NCBI RefSeq assembly: GCF_947855115.1
Contig: NZ_CANTZW010000015.1
Span: 46,484 to 110,483, forward strand
Reading direction: 5' to 3'
From: an uncultured Parabacteroides sp.
Lineage (GTDB): Bacteria; Bacteroidota; Bacteroidia; Bacteroidales; Tannerellaceae
DNA: 64,000 nt
Shown: piece by piece, positions 35,455-44,029 of the stretch
How the letters are laid out: every line of letters starts with the position of its first letter
How positions within the stretch are numbered: the stretch's first letter is position 1
Position numbers and translations under genes: made by a program
The notes under the pieces: generated by a model
What the model saw: only the letters and a program-made list of their open reading frames with translations
Told to the model about the DNA's origin: nothing
The model's database searches: none

Positions 35455-36198
35455 TTATTGCTCGTTCATACGTTGGCGAACCACCTCGTACACCACAATG
35501 GAAGCGGCAACAGACACATTCAAGGAACCGATCGTCCCGAACTGAGGAATCTTCACCATATTGTCGCAGATACGCAAGTTCTCCGGAGACACCCCTGTGT
35601 CTTCCGCTCCCATCACGATCGCTACCGGCCCTTCATACCTCACTGCCGTATAATTCTCTACCGCTTTCTCGCTGGCGGCAAATACTTTCACCCCGCTTTG
35701 TCGCAAGAAACGGATCGCCTGGTTGATACTCCTCTCCTTACAAACCGGCAATACATGCAAAGCTCCTGCGGAGGTCTTGATCGCATCGGCGTTCACCGAG
35801 ACACTCCCTTTGGCCGGAATCACGATCGCATCCACACCCGCACACTCGCAGGTACGGGCGATAGCGCCGAAATTACGCACGTCCGTGACCCCGTCCAGCA
35901 ATACGATGAAAGGGTCTTTCCCTTGCTCATACACAAAAGGAACGATATCCTCCAAACTCTGATAGGTAACCGCCGACATAAAAGCGATCACCCCCTGATG
36001 ATTCTTCCGGGTCAAACGATCCAAGCGTTCAGCCGGGACACGTTGTACCGGTATCTCGCGGCCCTTCAGCACCTCGAACAACTCCTTGGATAGATCCCCC
36101 TGTAAATCCCGTTTCACAAGGATCTTATCTACCTCCTTATCAGCCTGTATAGCCTCAATCACGGCACGGATGCCGAACACCATCTCGTTTTCTTTCAT
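35455..36198 (-). CDS. rlmB: 23S rRNA (guanosine-2'-O)-methyltransferase, TrmH/RlmB family
   Basis: SPOUT-class methyltransferase of 247 residues using S-adenosylmethionine. An N-terminal substrate-binding L30e-like domain occupies ~1-80 (FGIRAVIEAI..., RKNHQGVIAF), then the SPOUT domain with LDGVTDVRNFGAIARTC, VMGAEDTGVSP and IPQFGTIGSLNVSVAASIVVYE forming the knot. The fit is to RlmB (G2251) but other TrmH-family targets cannot be excluded. A minus-strand TACTTTCG lies about 200 bases upstream, with a small ORF in between. Confidence 0.9.
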   Translation of the reverse strand: MKENEMVFGIRAVIEAIQADKEVDKILVKRDLQGDLSKELFEVLKGREIPVQRVPAERLDRLTRKNHQGVIAFMSAVTYQSLEDIVPFVYEQGKDPFIVLLDGVTDVRNFGAIARTCECAGVDAIVIPAKGSVSVNADAIKTSAGALHVLPVCKERSINQAIRFLRQSGVKVFAASEKAVENYTAVRYEGPVAIVMGAEDTGVSPENLRICDNMVKIPQFGTIGSLNVSVAASIVVYEVVRQRMNEQ

Positions 36199-36239
36199 AT
36201 TGATATAAAACTATTTATTTTACAAATGTAAGGATAAAT

Positions 36240-36304
36240 AATTGAAAGTTGAAAATCGGGAATTGAAAGTTAATGCGACGCAGCGTCATTTTCAACTCTC
36301 AACT
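36240..36304. repeat. Inverted repeat with AAAGTTGAAAAT arms
   Basis: The arm at 36240-36256 (AATTGAAAGTTGAAAAT) faces a near reverse complement at 36288-36304, with a small GCGACGC/GCGTC hairpin inside. It is related to the repeats at 10566 and 52746. Confidence 0.7.
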
Positions 36305-36383
36305 CCTCTGCCCTCTCGTAACATCTATGGCATAAAGGCCCGTATTCCGATCGCTCTCCTAGAAATGTCCTTCTGAAGGCCAT
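36270..36383 (-). CDS. Possible 37-aa CxxC small protein
   Basis: Small ORF starting MAFRRTFLGERSEYGPLCHRC, with one CxxC pair and a charged helix. A minus-strand TACTTTCG box (plus-strand 36409-36416) is about 26 bases upstream. Its last codons run into the inverted repeat at 36240-36304, so the tail may be altered. No family recognised; it could equally be part of the rlmB leader. Confidence 0.3.
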   Translation of the reverse strand: MAFRRTFLGERSEYGPLCHRCYERAEELRVENDAASH

Positions 36384-36474
36384 GTTATCATTTTCTCTTT
36401 TTACCCGCGAAAGTACATAAAAGTTTACCAAAAAACTCTTGCGGAAAATTTTGTGGTATGAATATTTTTGCATC

Positions 36475-36690
36475 CTTATAATACTAGCGTTCTTGATTTT
36501 CCTCTCCGGGCTCCTCGCCTCGGCGATACGCATCGCCGACCAATGGGAACGGGCCGTGGTGTTACGCATGGGAAAATATAAGGGGAAAAGGTCCCGGTCC
36601 ATTCATGATCATCCCCTTGGCAGATGCCATGAGCAAGGAGGAACAACTTGTACCACAAGCATATACTTTGCCAACATTTTTTATCGCTTT
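36475..36690 (+). pseudogene. Decayed slipin (SPFH/stomatin-like) gene fragment
   Basis: The frame beginning near 36475 reads a membrane helix (LAFLIFLSGLLASAIRI) then ADQWERAVVLRMGKYKG, the typical start of bacterial slipins. After about 36588 the expected continuation GPGPFMIIPLADAM appears in a different frame, showing a one-base frameshift. Homology stops near 36640 and the sequence runs into the 22-bp array at 36690; the remaining ~200 codons of a slipin are missing. A TATTTTTG box survives at 36463-36470. No NfeD partner is nearby. Confidence 0.65.
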
Positions 36691-36783
36691 GGCACAGCCG
36701 TGCCACGCTGATGGTACAGCTGTGCCACGGTAATGGCAAGGTCGTGCCACCTAGATGGCACAGCATTGCCATTACCGTGGCAA
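36690..36783. repeat. 22-bp-pitch array C (TGGCAC/GTGCCA)
   Basis: TGGCAC or a one-base variant begins at 36690, 36712, 36734, 36756 and 36778. The facing word GTGCCA or a variant begins at 36700, 36722, 36744 and 36766. Both series have exactly 22 bases between members. The intervening bases are not conserved. The array lies between the slipin remnant and the marR operator. Confidence 0.95.
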
Positions 36784-36816
36784 ACACAGGGCAAATACGC
36801 CCTAGAGCAAGCGGCG

Positions 36817-36860
36817 ATTAGTCAAACATTTGACTAATTCGAGGAAAACCACTACCTTTG
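36817..36860 (+). promoter_or_regulatory. marR promoter with palindromic operator
   Basis: TTTG (36829-36832) and TACCTTTG (36853-36860) with a 20-base spacer form an ideal Bacteroidetes promoter. A perfect palindrome with 10-base arms (ATTAGTCAAA at 36817-36826, its complement at 36829-36838, CA between) covers the -33 element. This is a strong candidate for the autoregulatory MarR site. Confidence 0.85.
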
Positions 36861-36886
36861 CGTCCAGCAAGGTAAAAAATTATAGT

Positions 36887-37327
36887 ATGGTAGAAGGTAG
36901 AGAATTCCGGGAACTTATGCTACAAGTTGTCCGCACCCGTATGGCGTTTCGTCGGTCTATGCAACGAACGCTGAAAAAGAACAACGCCGGTATAACATTC
37001 GAGATGCTTCAAATCTTAAGCAGCTTATGGCACGAACAAGGCATTACGCAACAGGCCTTGGCAGAGAGAACGGCCAAGGATAAGGCTTGCCTGACAAACC
37101 TAATGAATAATCTAGAGAGAAAAGGCTATGTTCACCGGAAAGAAGATCCCGAGGACCGGAGGAATAAACTGGTCTTCCTGACCCCGGAAGGAGAAAAGCT
37201 CAAAAAACAAATTCGCCCGATCCTCGATCAGGTTTACGTACAAGCGGAACATTCTATCGGAATAGAAAACGTAGAAACCATGTTATCCGAACTAAAAGCC
37301 GTGTATAATGTTCTTGAGAATATATAA
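36887..37327 (+). CDS. MarR-family repressor of the efflux operon
   Basis: 146 residues from MVEGREFREL at 36887, 27 bases after the -7 box; an in-frame upstream ATG at 36830 lies inside the operator and promoter and is rejected. Winged helix with ITFEMLQILSSLWHEQGITQQALAERTAKDKACLTNLMNNLERKGYVHRKEDPEDRRNK across residues ~35-95, including the DxRxxx wing. It is the first gene of a four-gene operon with a TolC, HlyD and MFS set, an EmrR-EmrAB-TolC-like arrangement. The inducer is unknown, likely a lipophilic acid or drug by analogy. Confidence 0.93.
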   Translation: MVEGREFRELMLQVVRTRMAFRRSMQRTLKKNNAGITFEMLQILSSLWHEQGITQQALAERTAKDKACLTNLMNNLERKGYVHRKEDPEDRRNKLVFLTPEGEKLKKQIRPILDQVYVQAEHSIGIENVETMLSELKAVYNVLENI

Positions 37328-38627
37328 GAAACATGCGTTGAGCCTGTTTTGCACGGCGGTCGCTACGTTTCCGGCAATCTCCCAGACTGATTCGCTTTTC
37401 TTGACCGTCGACCAACTCTTTGAGAGAGGCGTTCGGCACAATTTGCGGATACAAGCGGATGTCTTGAAAGAGTCCGCGGCACAAGAAAGATCACATACGG
37501 CACGTTCCGCACGATTGCCAGACCTGCAAATCGGCCTGAGAGGTGGTTATGTAGGGCAACCTGTCCTTTTCGAGCAGGGATTGTCTCACCCGACACGTCC
37601 GGAAACGCCCGACTGGTCACAGAACTATGCCATCGACCTTACCCAGCCTTTATATCAAGGCGGTAAGATACGGTATTCTATCCGGAAAGCGGATTTGGAA
37701 AGAGAAATCGCCTCTTTACAAACGCTAACAGACCAAGGAGAGATCAAGCTCGGCCTGCTCAACCAATACATCAGCCTTTTCAGCTTGTTTAAGCAACGTG
37801 AGGTATTATCCCGTAACATCGAGGAATCGGAACGGCGTTTGCAAGATATCCGTCGCATGAAAAAAGAGGGGTTGATAACCAACAACGACGTATTGAGGAG
37901 CGAGATGCAATTAACCAACGATCGCCTATCCCTGCAAGAGACCGAGAACAGCCTTATACTGGTATCGCAGCAATTGGATATATTGATCGGTCTCGATGAG
38001 AATCTGCTGTTGAAACCGGATACCACATTGCTGGATCAAATCGTATCCCTAGAGACTTATGAGGATTATGTGGCCCAAGCTTACGCCAATGACCCGGCAA
38101 TACGCCTACTCCGCAAACAAACAGAGTTAGCCCGGAACGATATACGCCTGGCCAAATCCTCCTCACTACCCAGCCTGTCTCTATACGCGTCGAACACATT
38201 GGCGCGCCCCGTCTCCCGGACACTGGCAGATATGTACAATAACAACTGGAATATAGGGCTGTCGCTCTCCTACCCTTTATCTTCTTTATATAAAAACAAC
38301 CATAAGATAAAGGAAAGCAAGTGGATGGTCTCATTACATAAAAACGAGGAGGAACAGAAAAAGCAGAAAATCCGTATGGAGGTACGTACCGCGTTTTTAC
38401 GTCATAAGGAGGCTTTGCAAGAAGTGGAAGCCTTGAAACTGTCTGTGCGGCAAGCTCAAGAGAACTACAGGATCATGCAAAACAGATACCTGAACCAATT
38501 GGCGATCTTAACCGATTTACTCGACGCGAACACGGTTCTCCTCGACGCGGAGCTACAGCTCACGAATGCGCGTAGCCACGTGATTTACACTTACTACCAA
38601 CTCCAGAAGGCTTGCGGCCGTCTTTAG
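37308..38627 (+). CDS. TolC-family outer-membrane efflux protein
   Basis: 439 residues with a signal peptide (hydrophobic to about residue 24, ending ISQ). Two TolC/OEP repeats of long helices (about 35-220 and 240-435) suit the trimeric outer-membrane channel. It overlaps the end of marR by 20 bases, implying translational coupling, and hlyD begins 16 bases after its stop. It provides the exit duct for the HlyD/MFS pump. Confidence 0.93.
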   Translation: MFLRIYKKHALSLFCTAVATFPAISQTDSLFLTVDQLFERGVRHNLRIQADVLKESAAQERSHTARSARLPDLQIGLRGGYVGQPVLFEQGLSHPTRPETPDWSQNYAIDLTQPLYQGGKIRYSIRKADLEREIASLQTLTDQGEIKLGLLNQYISLFSLFKQREVLSRNIEESERRLQDIRRMKKEGLITNNDVLRSEMQLTNDRLSLQETENSLILVSQQLDILIGLDENLLLKPDTTLLDQIVSLETYEDYVAQAYANDPAIRLLRKQTELARNDIRLAKSSSLPSLSLYASNTLARPVSRTLADMYNNNWNIGLSLSYPLSSLYKNNHKIKESKWMVSLHKNEEEQKKQKIRMEVRTAFLRHKEALQEVEALKLSVRQAQENYRIMQNRYLNQLAILTDLLDANTVLLDAELQLTNARSHVIYTYYQLQKACGRL

Positions 38628-38643
38628 AAAGAAACAAACGACT

Positions 38644-39714
38644 ATGGCAAACGAATTGAAAGAGAAACATCAGAAACTAAAAAAGGTAAGGACACAGAAC
38701 ATTCTATTGAACTTGATATGTATCCTTTTAGCGGGGTCCGGTATTTGGTGGACAGCCAATTATTTCTGGCGCTACATCAATTATGAGGTGACGAACGATG
38801 CCTTTGTAGACCAATATATCGCCCCGTTGAATATACGTGCCTCCGGCTATATAAAGGAGGTACGCTTCAAGGAACACCAATACGTTCACCAAGGAGATAC
38901 GCTTCTCATACTGGATGACCGAGAGTACCGTATCAAAGTAAAAGAGGCCGAGGCCGCGCTGATCGATGCCCGAGGATCACAAGAGGTGCTCCGCTCCGGC
39001 ATCGAGACTTCCCATACGAACATCGCCGTACAGGATGCCAATATAGCCGAGGCCAAAGCGAGACTCTGGCAACTGGAACAGGATTACCACCGGTTCGAGC
39101 GTCTGCTAAAGGAAGAATCCGTACCCGAGCAACAATACGAGCAATCCAAAGCCGCTTTCGAGGCGGCGCAAGCCCGATACCAGGCGTTGGTGGAGCAAAA
39201 GAAGGCCGCTTTCTCCCAATTCACCGAAACCAGCAAGAAAACGACGGGAGCCGCGGCAGCGATCTTACGAAAAGAAGCGGATCTGGATCTAGCGATGTTA
39301 AACCTTTCCTATACGGTCATTACCGCCCCTTACGACGGTCATGTGGGCAGACGGACTTTGGAACCCGGACAATATGTACAAGCCGGGCAAACCATCTCTT
39401 ATCTTGTACGGGACAAAGACAAATGGATCACGGCCAATTACAAGGAAACCCAGATCGCCCATATCTATATCGGGCAAAAAGTACGTATCAAGGTAGATGC
39501 CTTACCGGGAAAAATATTTAATGGGGAAGTGACCGCCATCTCCGACGCTACAGGCTCTAAATACTCATTAGTCCCGACAGACAATTCCGCAGGCAACTTC
39601 GTCAAGGTACAACAGCGTATCCCGGTCCGGATCGACTTGGAAAATCTATCGCCGGAAGATACGCGATGTTTAAGGGCTGGTATGATGGTTGAAACAGAAG
39701 CCCTACGCAAATGA
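38644..39714 (+). CDS. HlyD/EmrA-family membrane fusion protein
   Basis: 356 residues. One N-terminal membrane helix (about residues 18-42), then a biotinyl-lipoyl half-motif (IRASGYIKEVRFKEHQYVHQGDTLLILDD), a helical hairpin (~95-205) and the second half (VITAPYDGHVGRRTLEPGQYVQAGQTISYLV) leading to the beta-barrel part. Periplasmic adaptor between the MFS pump and TolC. Its last four bases overlap the next start (ATGA). Confidence 0.94.
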   Translation: MANELKEKHQKLKKVRTQNILLNLICILLAGSGIWWTANYFWRYINYEVTNDAFVDQYIAPLNIRASGYIKEVRFKEHQYVHQGDTLLILDDREYRIKVKEAEAALIDARGSQEVLRSGIETSHTNIAVQDANIAEAKARLWQLEQDYHRFERLLKEESVPEQQYEQSKAAFEAAQARYQALVEQKKAAFSQFTETSKKTTGAAAAILRKEADLDLAMLNLSYTVITAPYDGHVGRRTLEPGQYVQAGQTISYLVRDKDKWITANYKETQIAHIYIGQKVRIKVDALPGKIFNGEVTAISDATGSKYSLVPTDNSAGNFVKVQQRIPVRIDLENLSPEDTRCLRAGMMVETEALRK

Positions 39715-41315
39715 TCACGATGAAAGAGCTTGGGGTACCTATCCGTCAATGGGTACCAGATTGGTTAGGGTTAATTTGCATCTTCATCGTCATCCTTCCG
39801 GTCACGATGTTGAACGGCTCGTATACCGGCAGCATGCTGGAGGTATCGAGCACGCTCGGCACGAACACGGAGGATATAACCATGGGGTATTACGCGGCGG
39901 CGGCAGGAATGGCGGTATCTTACCCGATTATCCCGAAAATACTAGAAGCCTTCTCGATAAAATTCCTATTGTCGGCAGATTTAGTCGCCCAGTTCTTCTT
40001 AAGCTGGATCTGCGCCCGCTCCCAGAACGCCGACATATTGATCGTCTGTAGTTTCGCGATCGGTTTCCTGAAAGGTTTCCTCATGCTTTGGTTTATCCGG
40101 TACGCGCAAAAGATATTCAGTCCGCGAAACATACGTAGCCAGTTCTACTCCTACTTTTATCCTTTAGTCTTCGGAGGAGGACAAGCGTCTATGCTAGTTA
40201 CCGCCCAGCTAGCCTATCATTACGACTGGAAATATATGTATTATTTCATGATGCTGATGATCTTATTAGCCCTATTGATGGTGATCATCTGTTTCCGTCA
40301 TAACCGGCCCATCAAGTCCATCCCCTTGGCGGATTTGCATATCCGGGAAATGTTCATCATATCCATAGGGTTGTTGATGCTCATGTATGTCATCAACTAC
40401 GGGAAGGTGCTCGACTGGATGGCATCTCCCAAGATTTGCCTTTACATTATGACCGCCCCCATATTGATCGCTTTATTCATCTGGTATCAATACCATTCGG
40501 AGCGTCCGTACGTGAATCTGGCTCCATTGTTCCAGCCGAAAGCCATCATCGGCTATTTCTACATGATGCTCGTCATGTTTTTCAGTACCTCCACGACCTT
40601 GTTGACCAGTTACCTGACCAATATCCTAAAAGTAGACAGCACCCACACTTATTCCCTCTATATCTATTTGCTTCCGGGATATGTGCTAGGCGCGTTCATA
40701 TGTTTTTGGTGGTTCCGGTGGCAGCGGTGGCGGTTTCGTTTCCTGATAGCCGGAGGAATGAGTTGCTTTGTCATTTTCTTCGGGAGCCTTTATTTCGGGA
40801 TCTCGCCAGACAGCAGATACGAGATGCTCTACTTCCCCATATTCCTCAGAGGACTGGGTATGATGGTCCTAATCATAGCTTTCGCCTTATTTGCCGTCGA
40901 AGACCTGAATCCCAAATATTTATTGTCAAATGCGTTTTTTCTCATTATATTCCGCTCGGTATTGTCTCCTATCATGGCAACCTCATTTTACAGTAATATA
41001 TTATATCGCTTAGAGCAAAAATACATGTATTCCTTGTCGGAGACCATCACGCTAGCCGATCCGTTGGCAGCCTCCCGTTATAACCAGTCGCTTGGCAGCG
41101 CCTTGGCCCAAGGGCATCCCTACGACGAGGCCGTCCGGATGGCTACCAATACGCTTTATGGTACGTTGCAGCAACAAAGCCTATTATTGGCGTTAAAAGA
41201 GATACTGGGCTATTTATTGGTCATCTCGTTATTCATAGCGATCGTGTCCCGTTTCATACCGTTCCATAAAACGATCCGCGTCACATTCGCCAAAACGGGA
41301 GATGATATGGTTTGA
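39711..41315 (+). CDS. DHA2-type MFS multidrug exporter (EmrB-like)
   Basis: 534 residues, about 14 membrane helices. The usual DHA2 A-motif is degenerate. Its place as last gene in a marR-tolC-hlyD-MFS operon supports tripartite export; substrates are not predictable. It overlaps hlyD by four bases and is followed by a terminator. Confidence 0.9.
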   Translation: MITMKELGVPIRQWVPDWLGLICIFIVILPVTMLNGSYTGSMLEVSSTLGTNTEDITMGYYAAAAGMAVSYPIIPKILEAFSIKFLLSADLVAQFFLSWICARSQNADILIVCSFAIGFLKGFLMLWFIRYAQKIFSPRNIRSQFYSYFYPLVFGGGQASMLVTAQLAYHYDWKYMYYFMMLMILLALLMVIICFRHNRPIKSIPLADLHIREMFIISIGLLMLMYVINYGKVLDWMASPKICLYIMTAPILIALFIWYQYHSERPYVNLAPLFQPKAIIGYFYMMLVMFFSTSTTLLTSYLTNILKVDSTHTYSLYIYLLPGYVLGAFICFWWFRWQRWRFRFLIAGGMSCFVIFFGSLYFGISPDSRYEMLYFPIFLRGLGMMVLIIAFALFAVEDLNPKYLLSNAFFLIIFRSVLSPIMATSFYSNILYRLEQKYMYSLSETITLADPLAASRYNQSLGSALAQGHPYDEAVRMATNTLYGTLQQQSLLLALKEILGYLLVISLFIAIVSRFIPFHKTIRVTFAKTGDDMV

Positions 41316-41326
41316 TCGAATCGCTC

Positions 41327-41364
41327 TTCCGGCTGCAAATCTATCAGCCGGAATCTGCCTTTTT
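41327..41364 (+). terminator. Terminator of the efflux operon
   Basis: TTCCGGCTG faces CAGCCGGAA across a 9-base loop, then TCTGCCTTTTTG. Confidence 0.85.
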
Positions 41365-41479
41365 GTCATTTATAGTTTACCAAGGATATTTTGGCATCCG
41401 TTTTGTATAGGAATTGGCGGATCTTGAGAATGATCAAGGTACGAATACGCATAAAATAACATAATAAGATATCTAGACT

Positions 41480-43534
41480 ATGAGCAGTAAACAAGGTAAC
41501 ATCGGAGTAACTTCGGAAAACATCTTTCCGATTATCAAGAAGTTCTTATACAGTGATCACGAAATCTTCCTTCGTGAACTTGTTTCTAATGCGGTAGACG
41601 CTACCCAGAAATTAAAAACGCTTTCTTCCGTAGGCGAGTTTAAAGGTGAGCTAGGCGATTTGACCGTACAGGTTAAGTTCGACGATAAAACGATCACGAT
41701 CTCAGACCGGGGTATCGGTATGACCGCCGAGGAGATCGATAAGTACATCAACCAGATCGCTTTCTCCGGAGCGGAGGAATTCGTCGAGAAATACAAGAAC
41801 GACGCCGCTTCTATCATCGGCCACTTCGGTCTTGGTTTCTACTCCTCTTTCATGGTATCCAAGAAAGTGGAGATCGTGACGAGATCGTACAAGGAAGGCG
41901 CTGTCCCTATGAAATGGAGCTGCGACGGTACGCCGGAATATACCTTGGAGGAAACGACCAAAGAGGATCGCGGTACCGATATCATCCTGTATATCGACGA
42001 TGAGAATAAAGATTTCTTGAACAAGGACAAGATCAATGGCTTATTGACAAAATACTGCCGGTTCCTGCCGGTCCCTATCGCGTTCGGCAAGAAGCAAGAA
42101 TGGAAGGATGGCAAATACGTGGATACGGACGAAGACAACGTAATCAATGACACCAAACCGGCATGGGTCCGCAAACCGGCCGACATGACCGACGAGGATT
42201 ACAAGAAATTCTACCGCGACTTATATCCTATGACGGACGAGCCTCTGTTCTGGATCCACCTGAACGTAGACTATCCGTTCAACCTGACCGGTATCTTATA
42301 CTTCCCCCGCATCAAGAGCAATATAGACTTGCATCGTAACAAGATCCAGTTATATTGCAACCAAGTATTCGTCACGGATTCCGTAGAGGGTATCGTACCC
42401 GAGTTCCTGACATTATTGCATGGTGTATTGGATTCGCCGGATATCCCGCTGAACGTATCCCGCTCTTACCTGCAAAGCGACCAGAACGTGAAGAAGATCT
42501 CCAATCATATCACGAAGAAGGTGGCAGACCGCCTGGAAGAGATCTTCAAGAACGACCGCCCGCAGTTTGAGGAGAAATGGGATAGCTTGAAGCTGTTCAT
42601 CCAGTACGGTATGTTGACCGACGAGAAGTTCTACGACCGTGCGGCCAAGTTTGCCTTATTCAAGGACGTGGAAGGTAAGTACTTCACTTTCGAGGAATAC
42701 AAGAACCTGATCAAGGATAACCAAACAGACAAAGAGGGTAGCTTAATCTATCTGTATACGACAAATAAAGACGAGCAATACAGCTATATCCAAGCCGCCA
42801 AGGATAAAGGCTACAGTGTCTTGGAGATGGACGGGCAATTAGACGTACACTCGATCGGCCAGTTGGAGCAGAAATTCGAGAAGAGCCGTTTCGTGCGTGT
42901 GGATAGCGACACGATCGACAACCTGATCCGCAAGGAAGACGCTAATAAGGTGACCTTGAGCGAGGAACAAAAAACCGCTATGCAGGAAGTATTCAAGAGC
43001 CAGATGCCGAAACTGGACAAGACCGAGTTCTACGTAACATTCGAGGCCTTGGGCGAGAAAGCGAACCCTGTCATGCTGACACAAAGCGAGTATATGCGAA
43101 GAATGCGCGAGATGTCTGCCATGCAACCGGGCATGTCTTTCTATGGCGAGATGCCGGACAGCTTCAACTTCGTATTGAATACGGATCATCCGTTGATCAA
43201 GAAGGTATTGACCGAGGAAGAGCAGGCTTGCGACGAGAAACTAAAGCCGATCCTTGGCGATATCAAAGGATGGGAAGCCCGTCAAGCCGACTTGCGCGAG
43301 GCCCAAAGCAAGAAGAAAGAAGACGAGATCACGGCGCAAGAGAAAGAGGATATGACCAACACCAACCACAAATTGGACGAGCTTCGTGAGCAACGCAACC
43401 AAATCCTGGCCGAGTACGCTGGCACGAACAAGACGGTCAGCCAGTTGATCGACCTCGCCTTGCTGGGAAACGGCATGTTGAAGGGAGAGGCCTTGAGCCG
43501 ATTCATCAAACGTAGCGTGGAACTGATTGGATAA
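41480..43534 (+). CDS. htpG: Molecular chaperone HtpG (Hsp90)
   Basis: 684-residue cytosolic ATP-dependent chaperone. N-terminal GHKL ATPase with FLRELVSNAVDA, DRGIGMT and GHFGLGFYSSFMV; middle domain with NVSRSYLQSDQNVKKI; a C-terminal dimerisation domain. Relative to E. coli HtpG the charged region near residues 590-640 is expanded, as in other Bacteroidetes. The 164-base upstream gap has the efflux terminator but no TAnnTTTG box; CTTGA and TCAAG arms near 41423-41437 form a weak inverted repeat of unknown meaning. Confidence 0.97.
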   Translation: MSSKQGNIGVTSENIFPIIKKFLYSDHEIFLRELVSNAVDATQKLKTLSSVGEFKGELGDLTVQVKFDDKTITISDRGIGMTAEEIDKYINQIAFSGAEEFVEKYKNDAASIIGHFGLGFYSSFMVSKKVEIVTRSYKEGAVPMKWSCDGTPEYTLEETTKEDRGTDIILYIDDENKDFLNKDKINGLLTKYCRFLPVPIAFGKKQEWKDGKYVDTDEDNVINDTKPAWVRKPADMTDEDYKKFYRDLYPMTDEPLFWIHLNVDYPFNLTGILYFPRIKSNIDLHRNKIQLYCNQVFVTDSVEGIVPEFLTLLHGVLDSPDIPLNVSRSYLQSDQNVKKISNHITKKVADRLEEIFKNDRPQFEEKWDSLKLFIQYGMLTDEKFYDRAAKFALFKDVEGKYFTFEEYKNLIKDNQTDKEGSLIYLYTTNKDEQYSYIQAAKDKGYSVLEMDGQLDVHSIGQLEQKFEKSRFVRVDSDTIDNLIRKEDANKVTLSEEQKTAMQEVFKSQMPKLDKTEFYVTFEALGEKANPVMLTQSEYMRRMREMSAMQPGMSFYGEMPDSFNFVLNTDHPLIKKVLTEEEQACDEKLKPILGDIKGWEARQADLREAQSKKKEDEITAQEKEDMTNTNHKLDELREQRNQILAEYAGTNKTVSQLIDLALLGNGMLKGEALSRFIKRSVELIG

Positions 43535-43552
43535 ACGAATCCTTATATATAT

Positions 43553-43588
43553 AAAAACCGTTCCCTCCCCTTGGAAGGAACGGTTTTT
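43553..43588. terminator. Bidirectional terminator between htpG and the thioredoxin gene
   Basis: AAAAACCGTTCC faces GGAACGGTTTTT around a 12-base loop; U tracts appear on both strands, serving both convergent genes. Confidence 0.92.
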
Positions 43589-43593
43589 TAGTC

Positions 43594-43917
43594 TCAGCCC
43601 ACGACATCCTCCACCACTTTCCGCAACCGGTCCAAGCTCATTTCGCCCGATTGCCTCCACAGGGCTTCTCCTTTCCGCAACAGGATAAAAGTCGGGACCG
43701 ACTCCACCGTATATAAATCGGCAAGGGCGCTTTCCTCCTCGATATTGATCCGCACCACCTCCAATTTACTTTTCTCCAGCTCCTTGAACTCCTCCACAAC
43801 TGGCATCATTTTCCGGCAGTGAGGACACCAATCCGCATAAAACTCAGCCATGACCAAAGCGCCGGTCTCCATAACGGCTTTATTCCGTTCTTCCCTATTC
43901 AACTCTTTTTCTTTCAT
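43594..43917 (-). CDS. Thioredoxin-family protein
   Basis: 107 residues, single thioredoxin fold with active site C31-P-H-C34 in FYADWCPHC and the cis-Pro loop ESVPTFILLRKG. CPHC is the DsbA-type dipeptide rather than the CGPC of classical thioredoxin, which would raise its redox potential, but there is no signal peptide, so it is probably a cytoplasmic thiol reductase. Monocistronic. Confidence 0.9.
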   Translation of the reverse strand: MKEKELNREERNKAVMETGALVMAEFYADWCPHCRKMMPVVEEFKELEKSKLEVVRINIEEESALADLYTVESVPTFILLRKGEALWRQSGEMSLDRLRKVVEDVVG

Positions 43918-43996
43918 AACATCATATGTTTTAATCGTATTGGTAACTCAACAATATGAAAAAACAAAATGTTTATGTTTCTAAAGAAATACTTCT

Positions 43997-44004
43997 TACA
44001 TTTG
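43997..44004 (+). promoter_or_regulatory. -7 box for the patatin gene
   Basis: TACATTTG, 25 bases before the ATG at 44030. Confidence 0.6.
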
Positions 44005-44029
44005 GAGAAGAAAAACAGATTGGGTTCAT

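Noticed and set aside
36690..36783. Array C as a run of rho-independent terminators or a REP element
   Set aside because: Single stems are too short (6 bases) without T tracts, and the strict 22-base ladder on both arm series is not a REP feature.
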